Positions 9,500 to 20,983 are shown, numbered from the stretch's first letter. The stretch: DNA of 64,000 nucleotides from Cristatella mucedo (GCA_009760855.2 WPIO01000006.1:4952501-5016500), one strand, 5' to 3'. Program-made: numbers and translations. The notes: generated by a model from the letters alone, not told the origin.

Positions 9500-11455
9500 C
9501 AATATACTGCTCCAGGTAACTAGACTTGCAATTGCTCGCGTTTATTCCAATCCTATGTCAATTCTTTGTTCCGCAATTCTCCCCTTTCTCCTACTGATTG
9601 ATTTTGATATTCATGTTGAAAACCCAGCAGACACCCCACGTGCCAAAAATTGTACATTGACTTGCACCTTTTGGCTCGTGGACAGGCTTTCTCGAAACCA
9701 AGGTCATTCTCTCGTCGGTATATTCAACCAAAGTTGTCTGCTGTCAACATTCATTATCACTAAATTCTGTAAATTGGACCCCATATGGATCTTATGTACT
9801 CAGTGGCACGTGTCCTCCTCCGGTTTCTAAATGACAAAAGTCTTAGACTCTTGATTATTCTGTCACATACAAAATCATCTTCCATACTGTTTCAGTTCGG
9901 TTCGAGCTGCCCTCACTGGTGGAATGCTGAAATAATGCTAACTGATTTAACAGCCTCATTTGTATAGCAATAGAAGAGCGTTAACAGCTATCACCACAGC
10001 TCGCAGCAGCAATAAAGGATCGCCGATTCAAACCCACGACCTTGGGACCCTGACCGAGATAAGAAACCGCCTTACCTGGTGTAGTATCAAAGCTCACCTT
10101 ACTGAAAGACGATCTCTGCCGATGTTCTGACAGGGAGCTCTAGCCAACTAGGCACAATGAAGACACTTACCGAGATTATATACGATTTATTGCCAACGTT
10201 AAACTACGTTGGAGAAGTATGAGCAAGCATGAAAACCATATGCAAAATCAGTACTGACTATTTATTGGATGGTGTGCCTGGACTTTTTCGGCCATACAAA
10301 TCTATCTTTGCTAGGGCCAGGTCTAGTTTGTTTTAAAAGAAAGTGGACATGCAGATGCACAACTCAAAAATACTAATGTTGACCACCAACCATCTAGACC
10401 ACTACCAGATCAGCACCTTGTCTGAAGATTGTTATCGCGATATACAAGATCGTTTTCTAACTTCATCATAATGATAGGTATGATTGGGTATTCCATTCCC
10501 ATGATAACAACTTTGCTGGTTCTTCAGCCATTGTTCATGGCTCTAATTTTCTGTCAGCATTTAAGGCAGCCCTTACGTCTTCATCGTGACTACCTTCATT
10601 CATCTCCAACTCTCTCTCTCAAATCTTGAATTTTGTATTCTTCTGAGATCAGCACTTGGTTTACCTCAAAATTTTTGAAATGGAATTGCAGTAAGACCAA
10701 TTTCATAGCTATGTTCAAGTATACCGTCACTTAGATATTAAAGATTATTATTCTAAAGACGGTCTAGGCCAACAACTTTCCCATAGCATCTGCACGGAGT
10801 CTACTGTCTGTCTAAAATTTTATCTTTCAATGCATGACCATATCAGCTCCTCAGTCACTTCTGCCTTTTTCTATTGAGTAACACTACAACACATCTCGCC
10901 GACCTGCACTGGCACCATTCAAGCAACGCATTGACTTCGGGGTAGATTCAAGTAGCTCACTTCTAGATACCTTCATTCTTAGGCTACAGCCAATCTAATA
11001 GATCTAACGCCCCATCAGGCTCAGCATTGCAGCATCTGCTTTTCCGTATCTAACTGTTTACCTATACGTCGTAAAAACCTCAAACCTTTCGATACCGTGC
11101 CTTCAGTTCGTGTATTCCCAAAGCCCTGGAGCTTACTCTTGACTTTCATTTGGACATTCCCTGTCTTGACCACATTTATAAAGAAATTAAAAATGAACCT
11201 ATTTATCACAGCATTTTTTGGTCCCTGTGATTGGTCCTTTATGTCCTTATACGTGCTGACACTGCATGCTACCACTAACAACACTTTTATGCTGACCTTG
11301 TGCGTGTCACGCCTAAACACGTTCTTGTTGTTTATCGAACATGCTCCATCTAACTGTCTGATCATGTTCCCTATGCAGCAACTGTAAAGGGCCTAGAATG
11401 AGATTGAGTTCTCTTGGGGGGGGCTTTATTAAGTGTTGTATTATTAATCCAATCC
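9500..11455 (+). mobile_element. LINE-B, long but heavily decayed copy
   Basis: Order and motifs follow a LINE. An endonuclease block (LLIDFDIHVENPADTP, near 9590-9640, matching the GDFNIHVDNPS motif of LINE-A) is followed by degenerate reverse transcriptase sequence. Then come blocks matching LINE-B at 53720-54050 (GACCATATCAGCTCC, CTCGCCGACCTGCACTGGC), the C-terminal block ending in FITAFFG, and the tail GAGATTGAGTTCTCTTGGGG near 11400. Numerous stops and shifts are present. A SINE1 is inserted at 9956-10115. Confidence 0.75.
9956..10115 (-). mobile_element. SINE1 copy
   Basis: This is the reverse complement of the SINE1 family: the 3' end AACAGCCTCATTTGTATAGC, then CCCACGACCTTGGGACC (tRNA B-box region), then ACCGCCTTACCTGGTGTAG (A-box region). 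It is nested in the decayed LINE-B. Confidence 0.8.
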
Positions 11456-11629
11456 TTTGGGTTGGCTTAGATAGGGATACCAAAGCCATGCAGGAGTATC
11501 TATTTGTAACTTCTCACCTAAACTTCCGTTGCTAGCTTTTGGCATGTCTTTCCGCCTGTAACGTATTTCTTACTATTGCTAAAAACCTCTGCTGCTAAGC
11601 TTGGCCTTTGCGACCGTTGAAAATGCAAG

Positions 11630-11935
11630 ATTATGACACTTTTCACCGACCTGCAGTAGGTCCTCCTCAAGCTGCAAATCTAACTAATGGTTCTGTTCAC
11701 TCTCTTTTAGGTCCGGCTATATCGATCCTGCCCAGCTGTCAGAAATATACTTTATTGTGCCTGACGTTGTAGTGACCACTCCTCTGACTCAAGCCCTTGA
11801 TGGATGTCTTAACGAACCTCGAATCCTTTAGAGAGCATACCTACTTTTTGCATGTTCTCGAAACTTGGATCTCACTGCTAACTGACAGCCCAACATCTCA
11901 TGACTCGAAGGCATTTGAAAAAGCTAAACACTTCA
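11630..11935 (+). mobile_element. LINE-B fragment, degenerate
   Basis: The motifs CACCGACCTGCAG and CCTCGAATCCTTTAGAGAGC match, with many changes, the C-terminal region of LINE-B at 53985-54190. Confidence 0.5.
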
Positions 11936-12179
11936 TTGTTCTTCTATAGTTCTAAAATCCGTGTGAATTGGGCTTTGTCTGCTTCAATTAGATGAAATTG
12001 TGGATTGTATCACTTAAAAATTGACTTGGCTTTCTTTCCAGCGTTCTTAAAGTACCAATAACTGGACTTAGTTGATTTAAGGTTAAATACAATTGATTGT
12101 GACTATGATTATTAATAATATTGTTATAACATGACCGTATTCTTAATTTGTGTAGCTACCTAAGATAATCCAATATTCA

Positions 12180-12285
12180 TCCGGAGGCTTTTCATGAGCA
12201 TCGGGGCTGGAGCACACGACCATGGCCAGACCTCGGTCGTGGTTAGCATCTTAACCACTGGGCCAAACCATATACCAAGGTTCAG
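12180..12285 (-). mobile_element. SINE2 head fragment
   Basis: ACGACCATGGCCAGACCTCGG and TTAACCACTGGGCCAA are the complement of the tRNA-like head of SINE2. Confidence 0.5.
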
Positions 12286-12289
12286 CAAG

Positions 12290-12500
12290 TTGGTTGTACA
12301 TATCTCATATGATTAAAACTTCGGTAAATTTTTCATTTTCAGATATGTTGCCTCCTGTTTACGTCTTGGTTAGCCATGGTTTTCCTAATGGTTTTTTAAT
12401 GCTTCCCTTTAATATGGAAAACTGTCAAACTTCAGACCCCATTTCTATCATGCTATCTGTGAAAAGGTACCCTAAACAACTGTTCGATTGTTTGACCAAT
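12290..12500 (+). repeat. Dispersed repeat, copy 1 of 2
   Basis: This weakly matches 21195-21400 (shared pieces such as TTCGGTAAA, GATATG.TGC and GTTTAC). It encodes no recognised protein. The 126-codon frame at 12294-12674 has no family resemblance that I can name. Confidence 0.35.
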
Positions 12501-12993
12501 ATTCTTAGCACTCTATCAAAATTTACCCTTACAATATTACACGGTGGTGTAAAAAGATGTAGGAATTCTCTAGACACAAAGCTGTTGATGCGATGCTATT
12601 TCAAAGAGGTGGAGATGTCATTGCTTTTGGTGGCATTGCTTCGTGTTGTAGACAATATTAGTCCTATCGTTTAAATAGATTCTTATCTGATGAAAAGGTA
12701 ATGAAGGTGTTTCGAGCACTACTTTTTCACTAAAGTGCTAATTATAGTATAGTGATGGTATAGTAGTTACATACTGCAAAGTGCATGCAGGTATAGAATC
12801 AGATGAAGTACCCACCTTAGGCGATGACTGTGTAGGAGAAGTGTTATGATTTGCAGCAGTTATTTGTATCCATCAAACATTAGCATGCAGATATTGATGC
12901 TGTGATCTTAGCTTGTTGGATGTGTTCAGACTTCGTATATACCTGCGTACCAGAATACAGAATATTGCTTAGTGTTATAATCTCTCTTAACAG

Positions 12994-13182
12994 GTTTTTC
13001 TGTCTAAACTGCCTCAGCCTTTGGACCTTCCTGAAGGTGGTCAGATCAACAGATGGCACGGCAGTTTTGCCCTAGAGCATGTGCCCGATGTCCCCGTTGC
13101 ACAACTGCCTTGGCCGAAGAAGCAGGGAGTGCATCCATCAGCGATGCAGGTTCTTGGCCCTCAACCAGATTATCATGAAAAA
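12994..13182 (+). CDS. CDT1: CDT1 exon a
   Basis: 63 codons, phase 0 at both ends. The acceptor is TCTCTCTTAACAG and the donor AAA|GTAAGT. It holds the block INRWHGSFALEHVPDVP, which aligns with the conserved start of the CDT1 C-terminal half. An upstream exon must exist, because the segment opens with an acceptor in phase 0. Confidence 0.88.
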
Positions 13183-16100
13183 GTAAGTGGAAGCGTTTAT
13201 TTGCGATTAGGTATATTTTGACTGTGGCTTTTAACTATGCGGCAGCATTGATTCTCATGGATGCAAAAGCTCAAAGGCTTATTTTGAGAGCTACTTATTT
13301 ATGTGATAAGCAAGGGGGAATACACCATCCCCAAATGCAGTTATTAGTTATTTTACCGTAGCCGAGCTACCTGCGCTGCCATTTTCTCCCTACAAGCTGT
13401 TCACTCGATAGTGAAGGCCAAGGTCTTATCACAGATCATGTCCATTCGATTGGAATTAATTTGATAAGATTGGAATTATCGGAATGCTTCATTACTGTAA
13501 CCGTAAAATGGTTGCAAATTAAGAATAAATACACGCAGATTTGAGCTTTGGCCTGCATTTTAGTATCGACCTCAGGTCTTCGTGCAAACTATTATGCCGT
13601 GCTGGTTTGTATGCTGTCAGTTTTTTCTGGTTATGCCAGCATGTCGTTCTGGTGCATCAACTTTCTACCATGCTAACAATTACCTTAAGCGAGTTCACTT
13701 GTCACCCGTGTTGGCCCTAGGGGTTAACGTTTTAGTCTCGATGTCCTTTTTTCGAGCCCTGCTGGATGATTTTGTGCTCTTCTAAATTGTCACCTTAGGT
13801 AATGGGAAGCACACACTTCCATTGGCTTGATTAGCATGTGCACCGTGAAAGTTGCCCCGAAATACAATCACCAGACATAGTGATAATACGACCTCAGATG
13901 AGAACGAATTGGCATGCAGAACTGGCATGCTTTGCAGATGCTGTAGCTACCAGTTCCTTCGAATTCAGACTTATGCTGACTTCATTCCTTTTGATGCCTC
14001 AAAAGGTTGCCCTTTAAAAAAGGCATGCAATGCAGTCGGTTTTCATATGTGCCCTTGGGTGTGACCGGTGTCATTTCTTTTCAGGTGCAGCTGGTGCTTG
14101 CAAAATACAAACGGGTAGTCAATGCTGCACTTTCGGAGAAGCAACGCCAACAGCAGCAGGGTTTGCAAGGGTCAGCTCATACGAGCATTGGACACTGTTC
14201 ACTAAAGGATGCCTCTACACCGTCAGGGGCAACGTTCGAAAATGCAAGTGTGACCAGAACGCAGTCAGTGATCGACAAGGTTAGTAAGTTTCACTAAAAT
14301 GTTGACGTGCTTAAAACTGGTACTTTTTACTTGCACAGTTTTATTGAGGGTCACCTGCTTATAACGTGCTGTATTAGCACTAGGTTCAAAGGCAAATAAG
14401 ACTTGGAACTGTGCACAAAACAAGACATTGCGAATTCAGATTACTCGAGGAATCTAAAACGTGTATTAAGCTAAATATCGTGGATTTTGTGTGCTTAAAT
14501 TTCTTTAAGCATCCCAATAGCCATTCCTAGGAGTACATAAGGCAATGATTGACGTGGTTAGTAAGTTTCACCGAAGTTTAGACATGCTTTTATTGTTGGT
14601 TTCTACTAGTACAAGTTCATTTAGAGCAGCCTACTCGCTATGTGGCGTGTTATCACTCTGACATATTCTCGGATCAATGCATCGGACTTGTTATGCACAT
14701 CATTTGCAACTACGATTCTATTTTCAGCTTTGCCATCACATCGACGACAAGTGAGTGTATTGCCACACTATTTGGGTTCACAGGTACTGGGGCTGATGGC
14801 TATATTCCGTGTTTTCCATACTTATATCGATTACTTGTTAGATGTAAGGTTGGAATTTTGATACCGTGTTCAACATGCAGAAGCCTAAATATTCGGTCCG
14901 CATGAATATGTTTGTGAAAAACCAGGCACCTTTGGGTGGTACTCAAATGGGCATGTTGAGCAGTCTGGCTGATACCTTGATTGATAGGGATGCAAATGAT
15001 AGGTCCTCGGTCATTCACGATACTGGAACAGGTATTATCGTTGAGATACCATACGATTAAAGGTATAGCATTTTGTCGGATTCCTGTTAGCAACAATTAC
15101 CTTAAGCAAGTTTACATGTCCGTGATATTAGCAATCATGCTATAGACACACGTTGCTGAAGTATGGTGTACTGCAAAAGCCTATAGGTACTCCAGGTACA
15201 TTTTAGCTTGCCCTAATGTGGGTGTCGGTTCATATGTATTCAAATGCACATTCTTCATGCTATGTCTCTGAAATGCTGTCCGTCATGCTTTAACTCGTGG
15301 GCAGGCCCGACTAGAGTAGGTTGAAGTCTCACTCGCGCTGACATTGCTTTACATTTTTGCACTTCGGAGAACGAAGGAGCTGCCGAAAAGCTCTTGACAC
15401 CAGTAGGCACAGAAATTACGAGTGCAGGTGCACGTGTCCGATTTTTGATTTCACCATGCCCACATACATATCAAGCATTGACGAAACCACTGGGAAATGT
15501 AGAGGCTTCTATTTTAGATGACGTCTTGCTAAGCCAGTTGATGGAATTTAGCAGGCTTATAACTCCGAGAAAGCTTGGTCTCAAGCCAGACGTCTTTTCC
15601 ACGACTTTAACGATGTGAAGCAGCAGCATGTTTCCATTCATAAACTTGACACCTTTAATTACGGCCTGATTCATAGATTGCCATTCAGTAGGTGTGTTCA
15701 ATATCCGCTAAGCGTTCTCAGAGTATGGCCATCCAGATGAGGCTGTAAGTTATTTGGGATACCAAAGGTTGAGGGTTTTCTAGGATGCCAGCCAGGCGTT
15801 TCAAATAATGCCCACTATGCTCCTGCTGTCTCTTTAACTGTAACGCAATCTACTCACGCCGAGTTTTACAGACACGGTCAGGAACTGTTGTAGGAGCCGA
15901 ACAATCGGCCTTAACCATCTGTCAACATAAGTGGTGCTGCTTAGTCGTCTTAGAGGGATCAAATTAGACGACTGGCTGAGCCACTGCATCGATACCAAAG
16001 AAGAATTTGTCAAAAAATAATTGCAGTGAGGGGAATCGTCAATAGAAAAAACATCGTGCCTTTCCTTAGTGGATCTTTTAATTTCATAAAATATTTGTAT

Positions 16101-19100
16101 TAATTCTTAAAAACGCTGTCTGAGCTCTGGATTTGACCTATGCGTTTCCTGGCACCTTTGTCAGGCCGTTAGATGCTATTTCCATGCGAACTGGCATATG
16201 CAATCGCATGAAATTTGGTGGGCAAAGCCAGAACGTTATTTTTTTTATAAAGTAGAAATAAAACCACAGTTTTATGATTATTTTTATTACGGAAAAGAGA
16301 ACATGGGCCAAAATGAATTTCAGTTATTCCTGACACCTGCAGTGAGTGAATTTGGTAAGTAAAGGATCAAGGTTGCATAAAAGTCAGATAACACTTCCCA
16401 TGAACCTCCAGTGGCTGACAGCAGTTAAGGTAACGGAGTCTAATGAACCTTTAAATGCTTTTGCGCTAGTTATATAGTTCACATTAGTATACAGGAGTCA
16501 CACTGACCACATTTTACTGTATAGCTCTGCTGTCAGGATGCTACTTTAAACTCTCTTATCCGTCTGACCCACTAGAACTTGCTTAACAAGGGTTTACGTC
16601 ATATAATGACAACAGATATTAAGTCTTTACTGCACAGGTCGTAAGATTGATTTCGGCTGAAGGCTATTTGTATTACCATCGCGTTTGCTTTTGCTTGCTA
16701 GCTTTAGAGGCCATGTCTCAATGCAGGCACACTGCATTTTGGAGGCAGCTCCTGCCGCGAAGCCTGAGGCAGCAACGAAGCCTGCACGCAAGAATGCAGC
16801 AGCAGGCAGGCCAACCAGTAAAGAGGCAGTAGTTATGGCTGCTGCTCAGTCTGACACCACCACCGTGGCTGCTGTCGGTCAGTCTGGGCTGCCACATGCC
16901 GATGCGACTAGAGGCATGGCTGGATGTATGCTGGAGAAGGTGAGAGGGCACCCAGGGCAAGACGTCGCCGTGGAAGCTCACTGTCCCCCACCATCCGGAG
17001 ATTCGCGAGCTGATCGCACCTACTTGCAGGGTCAGAGTGGTCTGTCAGCTGAAGCAGCTGCAAAACCCGATGCATCTCAGCTGGGAGCTCAGCTGATGGT
17101 GATGGACCAAAGAGCCGGAAGTACAGTGACAGTGATTGCTGCAGCCGGGGGGAGTGCAGCTGCTGCTGCTGCTGCTGCTTCAGTCGGATCGCCACGAACC
17201 AACCCCCTGAAAGGCGTGCGTGCATCACTGCTGGAGAAGGTTGGTGCTTTTACTGCCGCCAGGAATCGCCACATTGAGCATTGGCTTTGCATCGAGTGCT
17301 GGTCCTTTCATAATCTCAGGCATCTAGTGTCTTGTGGTGTTCAATGTATGTACAATGTACCAAATGTAAAATGTACCAATTTACAATGTACAATAACACC
17401 TGTAAGCCCTATTCAAGTCGACGGCAAGAATCCAGCTGAAACTCCTCAATCAATGGGAGCCCGGAAACCGCCTGCTCACATGCAGATCTGAGAACTGCAA
17501 TTGATGTAAGGTGTCTGCCAACTGATCACTTTCCCCTGGAGACACTTGTCCCGAGTCAACGATCAGTTCGGCCAACGGCCTAAATAACTATTTGGTTCTC
17601 TCTGGCCTGGATATTTCATAGTACTAATATAAAAAACAATAGTAATGCAATTTGTATTGCACCATCAGATAACTGAATCTATTTATAAACCATGCACATA
17701 TGCTAGAAAGAAAACAGGATTGAATGGTTAGCAGTAGCATGCTCATTGACTCCAAGCATAACATGGTTAGACCCAGATGGTAAGGACCTAGCTCTTTATG
17801 GCCTAGGTCCTGGGTTCGAATTCTGCAGTGGCAATTCTTTACAGCCAACAGCTGTTAAGGCTCTTCTGCTGCTGTGCAAATGAGGCTGTTAAATCAGCCA
17901 ATATTTCTTAGATGTGCTGTTGAGGCTTTGTCATATTTTATACACCCTGGCCGCTATCCATTGTTCTCTGATGCTTGGTGCCTGCTCCTTCTCAGTGGTG
18001 GATCGATGTCGTTTGCTTCCATGTGCTGGCATCTGGCTGCCAGTCAGAGCTGCCATCTGGCTGCCAATCGCAGCATGGCCTTGACAGCTGCTGCACAGTC
18101 CGAGCCTGTTGCCCGGCGTTTGCCCAAGTGCCTGATGCCTAGGGCTAGGCTGTCTGGTAGGCGCTGTGGGTTTTGTACCTTCTTCCTCCTATGGCTGTCT
18201 GGAAATTAGTGGGGGTGTGGCACCTTCTTCTTCCTATCCTCTCGGGATGGCAGAGGCAGAGTGGGATTGTATTATCTGCATCACATTTAGGTTCGGCTAA
18301 AGGAGAAGCAGAATGCGATTCTGGCCATGGTGTCCCGCCCGGAAGACGAAGAGGAGAGAGCTCTGCTGGAACGCTTGCCCAGCATCGCCAGCACCATCAG
18401 GGCGTATCCTTTCTGTCGTGCTTGCTCATTGAGGGATTCTGCCTGCTTGCCGTCGACATCCATCTACTGTGCTTGGCGCTGTTGCCCTCTCTCCCATTGG
18501 CCAACCGTTCGGGATCCACTGCTTGCAAACCTTGACCGGCAAATAGGGCGTTCGTGATTGAGAAAAAATCGTCGCTGCCGTGGGAAGCCGTCGTGCCGAA
18601 GGTGCAGTCTGTCGACCTGCTTGGCATGAGCAGAGGTGGGTTCACTCGATCTCTAACAGGGAACCGCCGGCTTGCTCTCTGGCTGCCGGATCGCTCTCTT
18701 GCTGCCAGCTCACTGGCTTGCCTAGTTTAAGCTGACATTTCCTGCATTGGCCGCAAGCATACGGATGATCGGCAGATGGGTAGCCGGACACCCCCACTCG
18801 GTATCTGCTGGTTGCATTCTTGCAAATAAGGAATGGTGTCTGTTGGTGCTCCTTAAAGGGGTGAACATGCAGCCTGGCCGTGGCAGCTGCTCACCTTGAG
18901 GTTGGGAGCCTCGTGATGGTCGCATCAGCAGAGGTTAGCTGTGCTGTTGATGATAGGTGTATGTGCCATCGCTCCTTGCTTGAGCTTACTTCGTTTTTTT
19001 CTATTTCGACTCGCTTTTTCAATGGTTTCTTGCGTTTGTCCTCTCGAAACCGTGTCCTCCGAGTTAATAGCTCGAGAACAGTGGCCAACCACTGCTTGCT

Positions 19101-20610
19101 CAGCCAAGAGGCTAGCAGGCCCGAAAGAAGTGAAGTACTAATCTGAGCTCGTGTCCATCGTTCGACGATTGCGTGACTTCAACTGTCGTCATGCATTTAA
19201 CAAACCTTAAATCCTTTGGAGACCACGCATTTAGTTCGTATGCTCAAAAAGCATGGAACTCACACTTGACCTGCGATTTGACACCCCCTAACTTGACCAC
19301 ATTTATAAACAAAAAATTAAAAACGCACCTATTGATGGCAGCATTTAGTAGGTCGTGTGATTTGTCCTGTATGTGCTTATGTGCTCCGATACTGTGCATG
19401 GTGCCACTAACCAAGCTTGCATGCTGACTCAGTGCATGGCACCCCTAACCAAGTTTATCAAACATGATACCACTCAATATTCAATCGTACGTCCTTTGCA
19501 GCAAACGCAAAGCACCTAAAACATTTGAGTTCTCTTAGAGCACTTAATCAAGTGCATTATTATTCCTAATATTATTACAAACTGGCTGCCTCCTTTGGCC
19601 ATTAACTATCAGGCGTCGCAGAGAGTGAATCAGTGAGGCTGATGGCATTCAATAATGCAGGTGCACCAGCCAGTCGTCTGCTAGAGAACCGAACGTTTGT
19701 GCTGATCGAAATTCGCAAGTATTGCCATCCTCATGCTTTCGCAGACGTATCGTGGTCATCGGACCTTCGAAGCTGGCAGGGCTTGCTCACCATTGGGCCA
19801 AGTGTTTACAGTCAGAGTTTGGTTGATTTCGCTTGCAACGGTTGCTTGTGATTGGCAGGAGTTTAGAAATAGGCCATCGGGGATGCTACAGTGTGGCCGC
19901 TGCAGGACTTTTGGCTGGGCATGTGGAAAAGAGTCCATGCAGAGTGCCGCGAGGCGGCCGTTAGTCGTTTTGAGATGAGCAGCAGCGGTCACCCGGTCTT
20001 CAGAGCTTGCTGCTTTGCAAAGTGCGTGAATCGTCGTCTGCCTGTGACAGTACCGTGGAAACCTCCTTTCGGTTAATCTTCAATCTGCAACCAACTCCTC
20101 TATTTGCGTTTCCTACCCCTTGATTGCTGTTCTCTCTCTCTCCCTTTCTATCTCTCTCTTTCTCTCTCTCCTTATTTCTCTCACTATCTCTCACGCTGTC
20201 TGTCTCTGTCTCAGCCTCTGTGGTCTGTCTCTGTCCAGTGGTTAATTTGGTAGCCCCGACCAAGGTCTGGGCAATAGCAAGGGCCCTGAGGCATATGTGA
20301 AGCGCCGGAATAAAGATTAAGTTCTCTTGGGGCGCAATAAAAATAAATGAACTATATTTTCGTTTGTCACCAGATGGCACACACTGCCGTCGCTATTAAA
20401 ATGCACCTTCTGATGCCTGATAGCTTTTTCCGAGTTGCAGCCACCGCCGAGAAGCTCATTCGTGGCCTCCTACGCATCGCTCCGTTTTGGATTTCTCAAG
20501 CTAAAACCAGCAAAGGAGTCTACGTTAGGATAGATGTCGACGCCGAGCTCAGCCCAGTGAGGCAGGCGATCAACGACGCACTTGAGGAGCTGAAGAGGAG
20601 CTTGACCTGA
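12994..20610 (+). CDS. CDT1: CDT1 replication licensing factor, C-terminal exons
   Basis: Seven exons join in phase: 12994-13182, 14085-14279, 16727-16939, 17030-17239, 18291-18403, 18547-18635 and 20441-20610 (stop). They give about 392 C-terminal residues. CDT1 works in the nucleus in late M/G1, where it delivers MCM2-7 to ORC-CDC6 at origins. Three blocks match human CDT1 as I remember it. DLPEGGQINRWHGSF with EHVPDVP corresponds to VPEDQLTRWHPRF and DEVPDIE. PLKGVRASLLEK followed by RALLERLPSIASTIRAAFV corresponds to ALKGVSQDLLE and the LERLPELARVLRSVFV region. The last exon, AEKLIRGLLRIAPFWIS with YVRIDVDAEL, corresponds to the terminal MCM-binding winged helix. The N-terminal PIP-box degron and geminin-binding domain are absent from the readable sequence. 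They are either upstream beyond the LINE-rich stretch, or lost. The exon calls rest on homology and GT-AG sites with matching phases. Confidence 0.9.
14085..14279 (+). CDS. CDT1: CDT1 exon b
   Basis: 65 codons, phase 0. The acceptor is TCATTTCTTTTCAG and the donor AAG|GTTAGT. It starts VQLVLAKYKRVVNAALSEKQ, a helical stretch corresponding to the human EVLARARNLISPRMEKAL region, followed by a Gln-rich, Ser/Thr-rich linker. Confidence 0.82.
14881..15031 (+). other. Exon-like segment of unknown origin in a CDT1 intron
   Basis: The frame following ACATGCAG reads 50 codons (KPKYSVRMNMFVKNQAPLGG and onward), then ACAG|GTATTA. Its phase (0 in, 1 out) does not fit between exons b and c1 without another exon. 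It may be an alternative exon, a transposon piece or chance. Confidence 0.2.
15372..15618 (+). other. Second exon-like segment in the same CDT1 intron
   Basis: An open stretch of about 82 codons to a TGA contains LLTPVGTEITSAGARVRF and SRLITPRKLGLKPDVF. The minus strand is open over much of it too. No family was recognised and there is no convincing acceptor, so I do not include it in CDT1. Confidence 0.2.
16727..16939 (+). CDS. CDT1: CDT1 exon c1 (Ala-rich, duplicate-like)
   Basis: 71 codons, phase 0. The acceptor is CAATGCAG and the donor AAG|GTGAGA. It is Ala/Thr-rich and ends RGMAGCMLEK, which mirrors the end of the next exon (KGVRASLLEK). Length, composition and end are so alike that it looks like a tandem duplicate of exon c2. 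Its inclusion in the mRNA is inferred from phase only. Confidence 0.6.
17030..17239 (+). CDS. CDT1: CDT1 exon c2
   Basis: 70 codons, phase 0. The acceptor is CGCACCTACTTGCAG and the donor AAG|GTTGGT. An Ala-rich linker, including a run of eight Ala from a GCT repeat, ends in NPLKGVRASLLEK. That end aligns with the conserved ALKGVSQDLLE motif at the start of the C-terminal domain. Confidence 0.85.
17725..17890 (+). mobile_element. SINE1 copy in a CDT1 intron
   Basis: The A-box region is AGATGGTAAGGACCT and the B-box region GGTTCGAATTC. The family body then follows, ending with ATGAGGCTGTTAAATCAGCC. Confidence 0.8.
18291..18403 (+). CDS. CDT1: CDT1 exon d
   Basis: 113 nt, phase 0 in and 2 out. 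The acceptor is TCACATTTAG and the donor GGGC|GTATCC. It encodes VRLKEKQNAILAMVSRPEDE and then ERALLERLPSIASTIRA, a close match to the first helices of the CDT1 C-terminal winged helix. Confidence 0.92.
18547..18635 (+). CDS. CDT1: CDT1 exon e
   Basis: 89 nt, phase 2 in and 1 out. The acceptor is GCAAATAG and the donor AGAG|GTGGGT. The junction codon gives RAAFVIEKKSSLPWEAVVPK, matching human RSVFVSERKPALSMEVACA in spacing and pattern. Confidence 0.88.
19150..19575 (+). mobile_element. LINE-B 3' end fragment in a CDT1 intron
   Basis: The C-terminal block (SFGDHAFSSYAQKAWNSHL, then NKKLKTHLLMAAF) is followed by the tail TTTGAGTTCTCTTAGAGCAC and an ATT-rich end, as in LINE-B at 54150-54545. 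Confidence 0.85.
20128..20217 (+). repeat. Pyrimidine (CT)n-rich tract
   Basis: About 90 bases of interrupted CT repeat in the last CDT1 intron, directly before a SINE2 copy. Confidence 0.9.
20218..20348 (+). mobile_element. SINE2 copy in the last CDT1 intron
   Basis: The head GTGGTTAATTTGGTAGCCCC is followed by ACCAAGGTCTGGGC, then GCATATGTGAAGCGCCGG and the shared tail GATTAAGTTCTCTTGGGGCG with an A-rich end. Confidence 0.75.
20441..20610 (+). CDS. CDT1: CDT1 terminal exon
   Basis: Two bases complete the split codon, followed by 55 codons and TGA. The acceptor is TTTTTCCGAGTTGCAG. The sequence ATAEKLIRGLLRIAPFWISQ, then GVYVRIDVDAELSPVRQAI, ends in ALEELKRSLT. It matches the last helices and wing of human CDT1, which contact the MCM complex. 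Confidence 0.9.
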
Positions 20611-20983
20611 GTGTGAACACGAGCTTTTGTTACTATCACCTAACCTCATCGTTAGCTTGTTCGGCAGCTAAGCTGCTGCTGCTTTGTCGGCCTTTCACTT
20701 CCAGGTTTTTTCAAAGCCTCTTCTGCTTAGCCATGCAAGCAAATTATTGTATATTGTAATATACTGATGCAGTATTCGGCTGATAGCATGTGCATCATTT
20801 GTGGTCGACCACATGCGAACGAGGCTGTGTGTGACTTGCTTCTGCCTCTCGCCTTCGAAGAGGACTGACTCACTTTATGTTTTCTGCTCAACTCTCTCTT
20901 CTATGAATTATAGTTACTGCCTTGTGCTTGCAGCTTGCAGAAAGCAAGCTTCAAGCACAAGGCACATATTCTTGGTTGCAGAA

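Noticed and set aside
16685-17491. 268-codon ORF as a single-exon gene
   Set aside because: It is CDT1 exons c1 and c2 plus a stop-free 90-nt intron and flanking intron sequence. Homology and splice sites favour the spliced reading.
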